Part shown: one piece after another, positions 45,969-57,151 of the stretch
How the letters are laid out: the number at the start of each line of letters is the position of its first letter
How positions within the stretch are numbered: position 1 is the first letter of the stretch
Assembly: GCA_002633005.1 (NCBI GenBank)
Contig: NMRA01000032.1
Location: forward strand, 1,500,672 to 1,564,671
Source: Phoronis australis
Taxonomy: Eukaryota > Phoronida > Phoronidae
Direction: 5' to 3'
DNA length: 64,000 nt
Program-made: the position numbers and the translations under genes
The notes under the pieces: generated by a model
Seen by the model: only the letters and a program-made list of their open reading frames with translations
Told to the model about the DNA's origin: nothing
The model's database searches: none

Positions 45969-46479
45969 CAGGGCTTGGAATGACCAATGACAAAAAACGC
46001 GGAAACTTTGAAATTTTTACGGCCCAAATCATGCCCGATAACCAGCCTTGAATTCGTCAATGTGAACCTTTCCCCGACAAAAATCAGGAAGACTAAAAAA
46101 AAAAAAAAAACGTTACCACCATCAGTAGCATGCGTCTGCGTCCTTTTAGCTCGCCCGTCCACTCCCAACCCACACATTTTTGGCTGCGGAGCGGTAGTAT
46201 TTGTCGCCGTGCTTAACAATAACATGAGACGCCATTGAAAATCCCACCACGCTGTCCCAGGTGCCCCGGCAATGTTGACAATTTACGTTCCTCCGAAACA
46301 TAAAGAGCAACTTCCGCTTTTCGACGTGAACGTCGTCTGCAACGCCGCGGTAAGAAAGGAATTTGCCGCGGAAATTTTATATCAAATCCGATTTTTTTAC
46401 GTGGAAATATTATAAAAAAGCGGAAAGCACATTTGAAAATAGCGGAAATCCGCGTTTCCGCGGAAAATTCCAAGCCCTG
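45969..46479. mobile_element. hAT-like MITE inside the HINE-like array
   Basis: Perfect terminal inverted repeats CAGGGCTTGGAA and TTCCAAGCCCTG bound 511 bp. The flanking AGTAAC occurs on both sides (45963-45968 and 46480-46485), a likely target-site duplication. Subterminal GCGGAAA/TTTCCGC words are repeated in opposite directions. No transposase is present. Confidence 0.85.
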
Positions 46480-46945
46480 AGTAACCGATGTTCGAAAATC
46501 ATCATCAGCCATTCTTTTCATAGTAAGAACATACACGCCATTTTGCACAATCATCCTTAGATTGGTTTGGTTGTTAGAGGGGCGGATGCCAAAAAAGGAC
46601 TCGAAAATAGTAAAATTGACCACTAGATGACGCAAAATGCCTCGAATCCATCCGAAAACAGGTGGATAGCGTCAATTTATTAAAGATGCTTAGGTGCCAA
46701 CTTTCATGAAAATCAGTTGAGGACCTTGAAGATACAGAGGCAAACTAAAATTGCCACTTCGGGGCACAGCAGTATAATGGTTGGTCTGAAACTCGTTGCC
46801 CTCTGTCATCATCCCCACAGGAACACACCTGCCAAATTTCAATGAGATCCTGCAAGGGGTTTAGGAGATACAGCTGCAGACGCCGGACGCCTAGACAGAG
46901 ATAACGGCAATATGTGACCACAAATAAATACCGTGTGGGCGCACA
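46480..46945 (+). repeat. HINE-like array 4, second part with right end
   Basis: Monomers resume (centres CCACTAGATGACGC at ~46620 and CCACTTCGGGGCAC at ~46755). The right-end block GAGATAACGGCAATATGTG with a CCACAAATAAATACCGTGTGG hairpin-like end follows. Confidence 0.7.
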
Positions 46946-47670
46946 ATAAAGATACTGCAGAGCTAAGTGATAAAGTCATGGGCGTAAAAAAAACTGTCAC
47001 TAGGAGGCACCACAGTTGTCGAGGTCATCGGAATATCATCCTCAGCCCTCCTGACACGTCCAAAAGTCGTTGTCCTCTGTTGTCAACTTCATGTAAATAC
47101 ACCAACAAAATTCATTACAGATCCTGTATAGCATTTAAGAGATACAGCCATGGGCACAAAAACAAACAAAACTACTACTCGGAGGCACCACAGTAATTGA
47201 AGTCATCATTGTCAGTTGCCCCCTTCACAGTAAGAACATAATATGCCAAATTTTAAAATCATCAATAGAGCGGTTTGGTTGATTCCAAAAACCAGACTTG
47301 AAGACAATAAAAATGGCCACTAGGTGGTGCAAAGTACCTCGAACCCATCCGAAAATATGGGAGGATGGCATCATCTCTTTAATAGATGACGAACTGCCAA
47401 ATTTTATGAACATCCGTTGAGGACTAGGAAGATACAGAGGTACGCATGAAAAACTAAAATTGCCACTAGGGGGCACACTGGTAGTCGAAGAGGTCCGAAA
47501 TTCGTCGTCATTTGTCGTTAGCATCATAGAAACACATCTGCCAAATCTCAAGATCCTGTGAGGCGTTTAGGAGATACGACTACGGACACCGAATGCCAGA
47601 CGCCTGGACGCCCAGATAGACATGATAGCAATATACGACCTCATATAAATATTATGTGGGCACATAATAA
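46946..47670 (+). repeat. HINE-like array 5
   Basis: Motif centres are at about 46998, 47172, 47313 (CCACTAGGTGGTGC) and 47462 (CCACTAGGGGGCAC). The right end near 47600-47670 has CATGATAGCAATATACGACC and TCATATAAATATTATGTGGG. It abuts the previous element's right end. Confidence 0.72.
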
Positions 47671-48255
47671 TCAGTTGTACACTCACTGCAAGACAAAACT
47701 AATCAAACAAAATACTGTTTCCCCGTCATGATAGTAATAACCATAAAAGCGGTAAAAATCTGATTAAAGAATTGTTTACTTCGAGCCACCATACAAACTT
47801 TCTGTTCATTTCCCTTCATTCTTGGTGACCATGAGAAAAGACTACTCTCACGATAAATTTTACAATAAATTCCACCAATTAAGCCCTTATGACAGAGAAT
47901 TTCTGGTCATTTTGTTACTTTTGACCTATACAGCATGTCATGATAGAGTTGGAACACAAATCTGGTGCATGTTATCATACATTTTTAAGTGGTTGACCGA
48001 TTCATTAGTAGAAATAGAATTGGTTATTTACGTGTGGACGTAAAAGTTCGCAGAATTATGTCTTCCGACACAACTTTACAAACATTAGGGACATTACGGG
48101 AACTCTGATACTTAAAATATTCTGCAATGATTTCACCACACCACATACCGTCTTTAAAATACAAAGGGGACAGGCACATTAAGGATTTCAAACTGTAATC
48201 TAACACACCTTGAGAAGAATAATTATGCACTCAATTTTATCTGCCCAAAAGTTAC
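47671..48255 (-). other. Intron sequence, nothing recognised
   Basis: Unique AT-rich DNA between the repeat block and the candidate microexon. Confidence 0.3.
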
Positions 48256-48276
48256 CTCGACCTGCTTAGTGCGACA
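48256..48276 (-). CDS. Possible 21-nt microexon of the LRR-Roc-COR gene
   Basis: Acceptor CATTGTCCTACCTTGCAG, 21 nt encoding CRTKQVE, then donor GAG/GTAACT. Phase 0 on both sides fits the preceding exon. It is too short to judge from sequence alone. Confidence 0.35.
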
Positions 48277-48430
48277 CTGCAAGGTAGGACAATGCAAAAA
48301 CAAATCCAACAAGCAACGAACATTACAAGTCATGAAAACTAGAATCGGAAATCAATCCTAAAACAGTCCAGTATTGGCTAGAAAACTAGAGCGTTTATAA
48401 AAAACTAGTGCAGTTTAAATTACTTCTTAC

Positions 48431-48501
48431 TTTTCGCTGACAAATGTCAAAACCTTTCTGTGCCTCAAACAGCTGTCCTTCAGTTGGTACAGAAAAGGGA
48501 C
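48431..48501 (-). CDS. Exon following the Roc-COR exon
   Basis: Acceptor TTAATTTGTGTTTAG, 71 nt encoding (G)PFSVPTEGQLFEAQKGF and DICQRK, then donor AAAA/GTAAGA. It enters in phase 1, matching exactly the exit of the large exon at 49246, and leaves in phase 0. Confidence 0.7.
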
Positions 48502-49245
48502 CTAAACACAAATTAAAACCTTACGGTCATGGTCATATTTAAATTTGTCGATACACGCGTTTAATTTCTTAAACAGGCTACAAGACATTTACAACTTCAT
48601 GACCTTTACTAAATTATTAAAGTTAGAGAATTAAGAGGGAGAATTTGGAACTTCTCAAAGGTCACATACAAGTCACAGAAAAAATGTTTTGTGTAAGCCC
48701 TCGACCCAAATCTTACTGCTTGACAGTTTAGCAACTTGATTAAAACTAGACTTTTGATTTCAACCACTTCCTTTGCCATACTACTGAGATCTGTTTTATG
48801 AAAAATGATTTAAGATAGAAATTTGGTCTCATGCTCAACATAACTATTTCTGAAATATACTTAACACTCGTGTTATATCCATAACTGTTGTTTACTGAGA
48901 AAATTTGTACAATTATTTAAGTCACTTTTCATGAAACAGACTTATCAGGATCCTCTATACTTGGATATAATGACAGTTCACTTTTCCATGACAATATAAT
49001 TTGGCAAATATAATGGCCTTTCATGACAAGCCAACTCCACAATTCTAAGGTCTTTCCAAGCACAGAAATTACATCCACTTTGAGATAGAATCGTCAAGAC
49101 ACTTAGAATTGGTGCTCTAAATCATCCAATTAAAGTCCTCTGAACTTATCGCAACAGGTGGCCATATTTTTCTGTACATACACTTCAAAGTCAGTTCTTC
49201 ATTTACTAGATAACTTGATGAATAGTGACTTTATTAGTGTATTAC
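48502..49245 (-). other. Intron after the Roc-COR exon
   Basis: Bounded by donor CAG/GTAATA at 49245 and the acceptor at 48502. If the donor is not used, the large exon's frame runs on to a stop at 49199, giving an alternative short C-terminus. Confidence 0.55.
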
Positions 49246-52200
49246 CTGGTACAACCTCATCCACTTTTAGAACCCCTTCATCACTGTTGTCACACGGTAG
49301 GAATTCTTCATCAGACAGAAAGTTTTGCAGATCATGTGCTGGATACAAAGTAGGTTCAGCGACTTCAGAGCATAGACAATGAGGACAAACATAGAAGATG
49401 TCATATGAAGCTCCCGGCCACTTAATTACTAAAAGACCAACAACTGCGTGGTATGCTTTCATCAAACTAGGCCACAACGACTTATTAACTTGTTCACCCC
49501 GCACTGCAAGTCGTAGAATGACATCGTCATTAACACGTACTTTGGACATCCTTATCTTGTCGTGACCTTTGTGGAAGTAAACACCATTTTTCCATGTCAC
49601 AACATCCCGCAAAAATGGTCCAAAGCACTGATGCACCCTAACAATGGCCAGCTCAAAGAAAGCTTCAGGACACTGCCTTGAGAAATGAAACTCGATTTGG
49701 TACTGATGTTTGCCTGGCTTCTTTGGCCACTTCACTTTCATCTCGTCAGGCTGGTCATTGGCAAGGAACCATGGAAAGCAAAGAATGATGCCATGGTCTA
49801 TTTTGCGAACAGGGAAACATAGACAGAATTTTTCCAGGAGATGTAACAAAGTGTCAAACAAAGATTCATCGCTCACATGTCGCTTCACGAGACACTGCAG
49901 AAGATCCGTTGAAATGAGACCACACTTCAAGAAATCCTCTTTTGCTTTCTTGAAACCTTTGTTGGTGAAAGTTGTGAAGTCAAAATTTTGATTACTCTGA
50001 TCCAGTTGACTATCCATGTTATGATGAAAAATGCCTTTCAAAAACTCAACAACAAAATCAGGTCGATGGAAGACATACCCTTTAAGCTGATCATCATCTT
50101 CAAACCATAAGTAATTTCCACACTGATGTTGATACGAAAGTAACACTGCAGCAGTGTGCTGAATATCATCTGTAGGCAACTCACGAACAGTGAAACCTCG
50201 ACGCGCAATTTCATAGAATTTCTCGAGCTCTATGCAGGGTTCATCACTCTGCTCATCCATGATGTCTTGTATTGCAAGCCATAAACCAGGCAATGTTGCT
50301 GCCTTTTTGTCACAAACTGTAAGCAGTTGAGACTTGAATTCTGGAATACCATGCAGAGAATTTGAACTCGTCACAAAGATGTCGTCAATTAAATTGAAGT
50401 TTGACCGCAGTGATTCCAAGTGCCTTTCCTTGCTCTTGCGAATGTCTTCAAGGTATCGAACGTAACCATGGAACTTTGTTTTGTCATCATACTGGTTCAT
50501 TGTCAAGATGATTCTTCCCCGTTGCGCTTCAACATCAGAGATCATCCTGCGATGTTGATCTTTGATGCGACCTAACAAGTCCTTCTTCTTTCTCTCAATC
50601 TCCTCTTCAGCACAACAGTCACTGTGAGTTCCAACAACAATCACAGTAGACTTCCACGACATGGCCATTAATGTACCCAGCCACCGACCGGCGAAATTCA
50701 CATAGTTGTCGTCATCATACCGCGACAAATCCACAACTAATGAAGCAATTACTTCAGACGTCAAAAAGAATGTATGAGCCAACTCATAGACATGGTGGCC
50801 ACCGAAGTCCGTAATCTGTAATTGTAAATCATTGCTTACTTTCAAAAGGTATCGATCAAGGACACAAGTGCGGTCCGTAGGATCAGCTAAAGATGACTGA
50901 TTGTTTACCAATGTTCTAGCCAAGCTAGTTTTACCAGCTCCGGTCTCTCCCAGGAAGACCACCTGCTGTTTTCTGACCCTGCTTTCACTTTGTCGCAGAT
51001 CCTTGAAATACTGGAATATGGCCTTTACACCACTTTTGCATACTTCCATAGGTGGCCTTGTTAAAGGGTTACCATCAAGGCTCAACTTCTGAAGAGAATC
51101 ACACTGATCAATGTGCATTGGAAGTTGATGTAATGAATTGTTCTTTAAGTCAAGAACTCTTAGTTTCTTTAACTGGCATACTTCATCTGGGAGACTACAG
51201 ATGTCATTGTGTGCAAATCCTCTCATCTTATCATTGGACAGGTCAAGGTGCTCAAGCTGCTTCAGATTCCCTATACTGGGTGGAATAACTTTGATAAGTG
51301 TACTGCACAGTATCACCACTCTCAGTTTGGCACAAGTAACCAGTGAATCAAAGTCTCTGATCTGATTTCTTGATAAATCAATCTCTTCCAATTCACTCAG
51401 CTTCCTTACTTCAGTTGGAATACTCCACAACTTGTTACCTTGTAATGATACCTTTATCAGTTTGGCACAAGTTACCAGTGAATCAAAGTCTTTGATCTGA
51501 TTATTTGATAAATCAATCTCTTCCAATTCACTCAGCTTCCCTACTCCCGCTGGAATACTCCCCAACTCGTTACCTCGTAATGATACCTTTCTCAGTTTGG
51601 CACAAGTTACCAGTGAATCAAAGTCGCTGATGTGATTAATTGATAAATCAATCTCTTCCAATTCACTCAGCTTCCCTACGTGCTCTGGAATACTCCTCAA
51701 CTTGTTATCTTGTAATGATACCTTTCTCAGTTTGGCAAAAGTTCTCAGGGCATTAAAGTCGCTGATGCGATTATGTGATAAATCAACCTCTTCCAATTCA
51801 CTCGGCTTCCCTACGTGCTCTGGAATACTCACCAACTTGTTATCTTGTAATAATACCTTTCTCAGTTTGGCACAAGCTACCAGTGAACTAAACTCACAGA
51901 TCTTATTCAATGATAAATCAATCTCCTCCAGCTCTATTAAATTCACTACTTCAACTGGAATATTCACTAACTGGATGTCATGTATCACTAACCTTCGCAG
52001 TTTGATACATTGACAGACTGAAGTAATGTCTCTAGATATCTGATTGTGAGACAGGTTAACATCTTTCAATTCTGCCAGTGTTTTGATGTCAGAAGGTATT
52101 ACTGTAAGCTTGTTGAGAGACAAATCCAATGATTCTAGATGCGACAGCGAAAAAATGACTTCTGGAATATAAGTCAGTTCATTACTTGACATATCAAGGT

Positions 52201-52373
52201 TCACTACACTTTGACAAAGAGTCAGTCCCACAGGAACCTCCTTGCTCTTTAAGTTCAACAAACTCAAGCGCAGCTCTTGGCAAATTCCCAATTTCTGTAA
52301 CAGTTCTTGATCTTGACTTGAGTTGCCCAAAGCTGACAAACATTTTAATGCTTCAGGTCCAAACAACGCTCCC
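49246..52373 (-). CDS. Large exon of a Roco-family LRR-Roc-COR GTPase (MFHAS1-like)
   Basis: A 3128-nt exon with acceptor TTATTTTATTTTACAG and donor CAG/GTAATA, about 1042 codons. Residue numbers count from 52366. At 30-445 there are leucine-rich repeats of the form LxxLxLxxNxLxxIPxxV, including five copies of a 45-residue double unit. At 472-480 GETGAGKTS is the P-loop of the Roc GTPase. DFGGHH at 519-524 is the switch II equivalent, and THSD at 579-582 replaces NKxD. A COR dimerisation region follows to about 960, then a CPHC motif at 994-997. There is no kinase domain, so it groups with MFHAS1-like Roco proteins, which act in innate immune and stress signalling. No start Met is needed because the exon is internal: it opens in phase 2, fitting the exon at 53557-53634. 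Neighbouring exons suggest a CxxC-bearing N-terminus and a death-effector-like C-terminus. Confidence 0.95.
51323..51998 (-). repeat. 135-bp coding tandem repeat in the LRR array
   Basis: Five copies of a 135-bp unit. The word CAGTTTGGCAC (or AAA) recurs at 51323, 51458, 51593, 51728 and 51863, exactly 135 bp apart. Each unit codes for two LRRs (for example KLRKVSLQDNKLRSIPEHVG and KLSELEEIDLS). DNA identity between units is high, including at silent sites, so the units are recent or homogenised. Confidence 0.92.
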
Positions 52374-53556
52374 CTGTAAAATAAAATAAAATCAATTCAA
52401 TCGCAATACATTGAAAAAACAATATTATAAAATAATGTCCTCCTGCACAATCGAGTAATTAGAACCATGTGCTATAACTGTATTTCTTTTGTTTCAGAAA
52501 CTATATTTTGCTAACATATTTCACACATAAGAACATGGGTGCAAGTTTTCCATTTCATTGTACACGCGCATATCTAATTCTGTATATGCATCATCTATTC
52601 ATTTTCGTAGTTAACATCTCCATTCAAAACTCGACACCATTTAATGGTTTCAAAGCAATAAAGTTTCATTCTCACGTTATTTTTAAAATATGCACTTTCA
52701 TTTTACTCATTATATAAGCCAGGGTTTTTACACATCGTGGTATGCGGAATGAGCCCACATTTGCATACAGGGACAGCTTCATCACAATGACGCCTAAATA
52801 ATTATGTGTATCAATGTCATTGTGGAGATGTTTTTATTGTAGATAGTATCACCACAAAGATACATGGACCAGTTGACAATACATTTTGTGCGCGCTGACA
52901 CATACTGCTGAAGCACTTTGCTATGACAGAGCACATTACTAACAGACCCACATACTATAGACAGTATGAGCAAATTGTTAATTGTCCAATGGTGGCATTT
53001 TCTAAAATGAGCTTAGGAGGAAGACATGCTATTACTAGTTGCAATCAATATGTTCTGACAAATTCAAATGGCTGACCGAAAATAGCAGTTCTACATAGCA
53101 TTGCCAATACATATAGTACACGACTACACGATTATCAAAATTAAATATCTTCACTAAAAATACATGACAACCACAGCCATGTTATAAGCAAAAAGTTGAC
53201 ATTCAAATCATTCGCCTCAACAAGTTTCGAATGAGAACAGCCAGGGCTACTAAAGTGTCTTTTTGAATACTTGAATATTACTGAAAATATACTTAAGTGC
53301 TGTTATGTTCTGTAAGGGAGAGTTAACATGTTTCTTTGTAGTAAATAAAACAATTTACAAGAACCAAATTCAGATACTGGTTAAATTTTGGGAGTGACAA
53401 TTTATTTTGAAAAATGCTTTTTGATTTTCCATTTTTCATCACATTGTTTCTCATCAAGATAGCTCTACTCTGCTGCACCATCAATTCACATTTCTTTTAC
53501 GCTCGAAGTTAATCAGATAGCAGCTCATAAAGCACTTGATACTGAATGAGACATAC
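52374..53556 (-). other. Intron, part of a segmental duplication
   Basis: Sequence 53330-53560 is recognisably similar to 62830-63070 (shared CTGGTTAAATTTT, TCATCAAGA, CACCATCAATTCA and TGAATGAGACA words), that is, the intron flank next to the duplicated exon. Confidence 0.6.
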
Positions 53557-53634
53557 CTCTCTTCATCCCACCCTCCAGTGGGATCCGTTAAGTCCAATTT
53601 AACCTTTTCATTACAGGTGCGACACATTATACCT
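53557..53634 (-). CDS. CxxC exon 3 of the LRR-Roc-COR gene
   Basis: 78 nt, acceptor GCAGTTGTAG, donor GAGAG/GTATGT, phase 2 on both sides. It encodes GIMCRTCNEKVKLDLTD and PTGGWDEE plus two bases of Arg. It joins in frame to GALFGPEALKCL of the large exon. It shares a start pattern x-x-C-x2-C with the exons at 57092 and 63070 and with them forms a small duplicated exon family. A zinc-binding or disulfide role is possible but not shown. Confidence 0.75.
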
Positions 53635-56600
53635 CTACAACTGCAAATACGTCATATCAATTACTAATAAGTACAATATCTTGCCACGAGTGTTCCCATA
53701 ATATATCCACACCATTCACATAAACAATCTCCTACAACATTAAATCAAACATATTAGTCATTAAGTACATGAGTTAATATGACAGTGGCTAAGATTTCTT
53801 CATCATCATGTTACTGCAAAAGTGCGACTACTCAACATTTCTAATGCAGCGATGAATTTAACAACAGCCATGGGATTAAAATGTTTCTGAAAAAGAAATA
53901 TGTTGTAATAAATAGCTCATTAAGCTTATTTATCAACATAGTTCAGCCTCTGACAATTAGAAAACACCCAACTCTCATTAGTGAATTCTGTAAACTCTCA
54001 GCTCGTCATTTCAGATTTGAGGTCGGCTTATAGTACCGCGAACATCTGATAGGACCCGATGCAATGAGGCCGATTGCAATGCTAATACTGCGTTGCAGTG
54101 GCTCACTACATACAGCGAGTCGCAACCATAAAAACGATAAAAAAACACGACTTCTACAGCCAGAAATTAAGGGATTTTGTAAGGTAGTGTTCTTTACATT
54201 CATTAACTTAATGTTATGTTGTATTAGAAAGCAAGAATGTTGATCATATTCAGCACCTTTGTGATCAGTCATTTTAAAATAAATTGCCTTTTTTCAGAAT
54301 CGGCACAGATCCCTCGGATGCAGCGCTACAATTGATCACTTGTGTGGGCAACTCGACTCCGTTTGAATCACCAGCTCATGATTATGTCAGTCATTAGTGC
54401 CGTTACTACAAAAGTTGACATGGATCAGCTGACACGGATCGAGATGTTCCAGTGTGTAAGCCACGCTGACACGGAGCAAATTGACATCACGATGACAACT
54501 TTTGCCACCTGTTAATGGTAGGTAGAGCAACTTACATTCGAACACCTTCCTCCGTGTCAATTATATGTCTAAAAGCGAAACTGGGGCAAGGCGAAAATGA
54601 TCATCTCTACTGCACTAAGTGCAATGACCTACAAACGGGTTCTCTATCTCTGCAACTCCCGCTATTTGAAAACCTGTGCATATGCATTCCACTCTCCAGC
54701 GTACAACTTCTGTCTTGCCACATTTAGTGAATTGCATGTGTAACCAGTGACGGATTTAGGGAGGGAGGGGCAAGGGGGCCATGGCCGCCCTAAAAATCTC
54801 CTAGATACCATTTGGGCAGTTCGGGGTGCGAATTGTTGACTAGTATATGAGCGTACCAAGGGGGGCTCGGGTAGGGGGGGAGGGGGGCGAATGCACAATG
54901 CATAGGCCNCCCCCCCAACTCAAAAACCTGGATTCTCCCATGGTAAATGGCCACTATAGTGACACCAATCAAGTTGCTCCGTGTCACTTGTGCTGGATCA
55001 AAAGTTGATGTCTAAAGGGGACTAATGATCTCGCTGTAACAATCATTTAGTTATCTGCCATTGGCACAACCAAATTTTCATGCTGTTCTTATAGCACGTC
55101 CACTGTATGGTCAGAGACTGTCTAACGTCTTTGGTTAACGTTTTTGGTACGATACTTCTTGTACATACACGAATCTCACCACTAAACATCTTGCATCGCA
55201 ATAAGTGCTTATACGCACACACAGGACTGCAGACATTCTATCCTGTAACAGATAATCTCCCGCCGTTTTCATTTTGTGTGACTGATGCACTGGTGTTTTA
55301 AAAAATGATGTACTAAACAACAGGTGTTTGATGTTCGCGCTGATGTGAGCACTACTATACACCATGGGCTAAAACGTTTTCATTCTCTATTGTACGTACA
55401 AAGTAAGCACTTCGTGTTTGAAACGCATTGATAGTGTAATAAAGACACAAAACAGACATCTGCCTCCCCAGCCTTACACATTAATTGATGGGAACAATGT
55501 TGGAGCGTCAGTCACAAGGATATGTTTTTCAAAAACTTGCCACAAATCTTAAAGTTGATCTTATGTTTCAAATATAACAAGTTTGTTTTGAAGGACATTA
55601 AACAATTACTCAACTCAAAAGGCGCTTTTTATTTCGTCTTTGCAATATACAGAACAGATTAAACGCATTGTTGACAGTCTTTATTCCACCACAAGATATT
55701 TCGAAACATACTTGTTTCATTCTCAAGTGAAGTAATGCCACCACAGAGCATAAGTGGGACACGGCGGGTGTGAAATACTGTAAAGAATGACTAATGAAGG
55801 GGGGGGGGGTAACAGGAGAGTCATGCAAACAAGTGTAACGTTCGGCGTGACCCTATTTGCTGCTCATTCAAAACAGGCTTCTCAAATGCAATTAAAAGAG
55901 ACTCTAATACTTTCAATCGTAGCACGTCGTGCTCCATGTACTGAATTGACATGTTTTCCACAATTTCTTAACGGGTGATTTTATGTTCATGACATTGCAG
56001 AAAATGATCTTGGATGCCACCATTTTGAAGATGCAAAGATAACTGACAGGAAAGACTGCAAACTATTGTTTGAGGTTTGAACAAAGGCATTACTTCGTAG
56101 GGCATACAAACTCATAAATAACACTACATTGTGCAACAGGCCGGACTTTCGCTTTAGAAATGTTATTTTTCATGACCAAGTTGGAGGACTTCCTATGCCA
56201 ATAATAAATAAATAACATCGAGGTCATCATCAGGCTTACAAACTTTGAAACAAGTATGTTTCGAAATATCGTGTACCTTTTAATTATGTCGCTAGGTCAG
56301 TTACTTTACCTATGTTCAGTTGAGAGTAGTTTTGTTGCGAAGGTATGAACGTAACGGAATAAAGACTGTCAACAATGAAAAAGTGTTGTGCGTTTAATCT
56401 ATCCTGTATATTCGAAAACTTGCTTCCGAAGTACAGCCAATCTTAGTTATACAAAATACAAACAACAAAACATGATTGGCAACTTAAGCAAGCCATTTAT
56501 GCCCACAAACATATTACCTTTGCCTTTAGTGGGAGTCATTCACAACTTTCAAAGTTAGCTATCTCAAAATAAAAACACTTACTGTTAGTAGTATATCAGG

Positions 56601-57091
56601 GGCCAAGTTTTATTGAAATCCTAAAATTTTGTATTTTAAATTCGTAAAATACGTCTTTTTCACTTTGGAATTCATATTTTTTAAATCACTGCCAATAGAT
56701 AATTGTGAACCTTTCAATTAAATTTATTGTGAAATTTACTTGAAAGATGGGATGATGAAGTTCTGTCTATGCACACTTTATCGTGAAGCCTCAGTTCATG
56801 ATTTACAGCTGGTTCATTTGGTTAAGAGCGAAATCATAGACCAAAATATACAAACACATTCATTATCAAAATTTCATCTTATTTCAACGTTTCAACATTT
56901 TTCCTAATAAGAAAATTTCAAACTTCGCAATCTTGAAATTATTTTTGCAGACTACAATTTCATGTACTTAACAAAGAATTATGGACACAAAATTTGATAA
57001 AACACAATAGAGGTGAATGCTAAATGAAACAACTGAAGCCCACTACACAGCACTTTTACACGCCTACATTTAGATATACATCACTACATAC
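53635..57091 (-). other. Intron with duplicated flank and one MITE
   Basis: 53640-53770 resembles 57155-57300 (CATGCCACAAGTGTTCCCATA-type words), supporting exon-plus-intron duplication. A GGCGGATT MITE lies at 54745-54942. Otherwise no exon was recognised. Confidence 0.55.
54745..54942. mobile_element. GGCGGATT-type MITE
   Basis: It starts CAGTGACGGATTTAGGG, has G-rich then C-rich interior borders (one N at 54909), and ends CTGGATTCTCCCATGG, an imperfect inversion of the start. Same family as 18970-19319 and 60318-60462. Confidence 0.45.
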
Positions 57092-57151
57092 CTCATCTGG
57101 TTAATGATGGACAATTTACTCCTTCCACGACATCTTTTACACGATAGATCT
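57092..57151 (-). CDS. CxxC exon 2 of the LRR-Roc-COR gene
   Basis: 60 nt, acceptor CGATATTGCAG, donor GATGAG/GTATGT, phase 2 on both sides. It encodes DLSCKRCRGRSKLSIINQM plus two bases of Arg. The C-x2-C lies at the same place as in the exons at 53557 and 63070. In-frame skipping or inclusion would be possible because all three have equal phases. Confidence 0.7.

Noticed and set aside
46213-46635. 140-codon minus-strand frame
   Set aside because: It runs through the hAT-like MITE and into monomers. No domain; a by-product of repeat sequence.
49199-52366. Reading the large minus-strand frame as a complete single-exon gene starting at TTG 52366
   Set aside because: An acceptor precedes it, the upstream exon joins in phase, there is no ATG at the proposed start, and the donor at 49245 leads in phase into the next exon.
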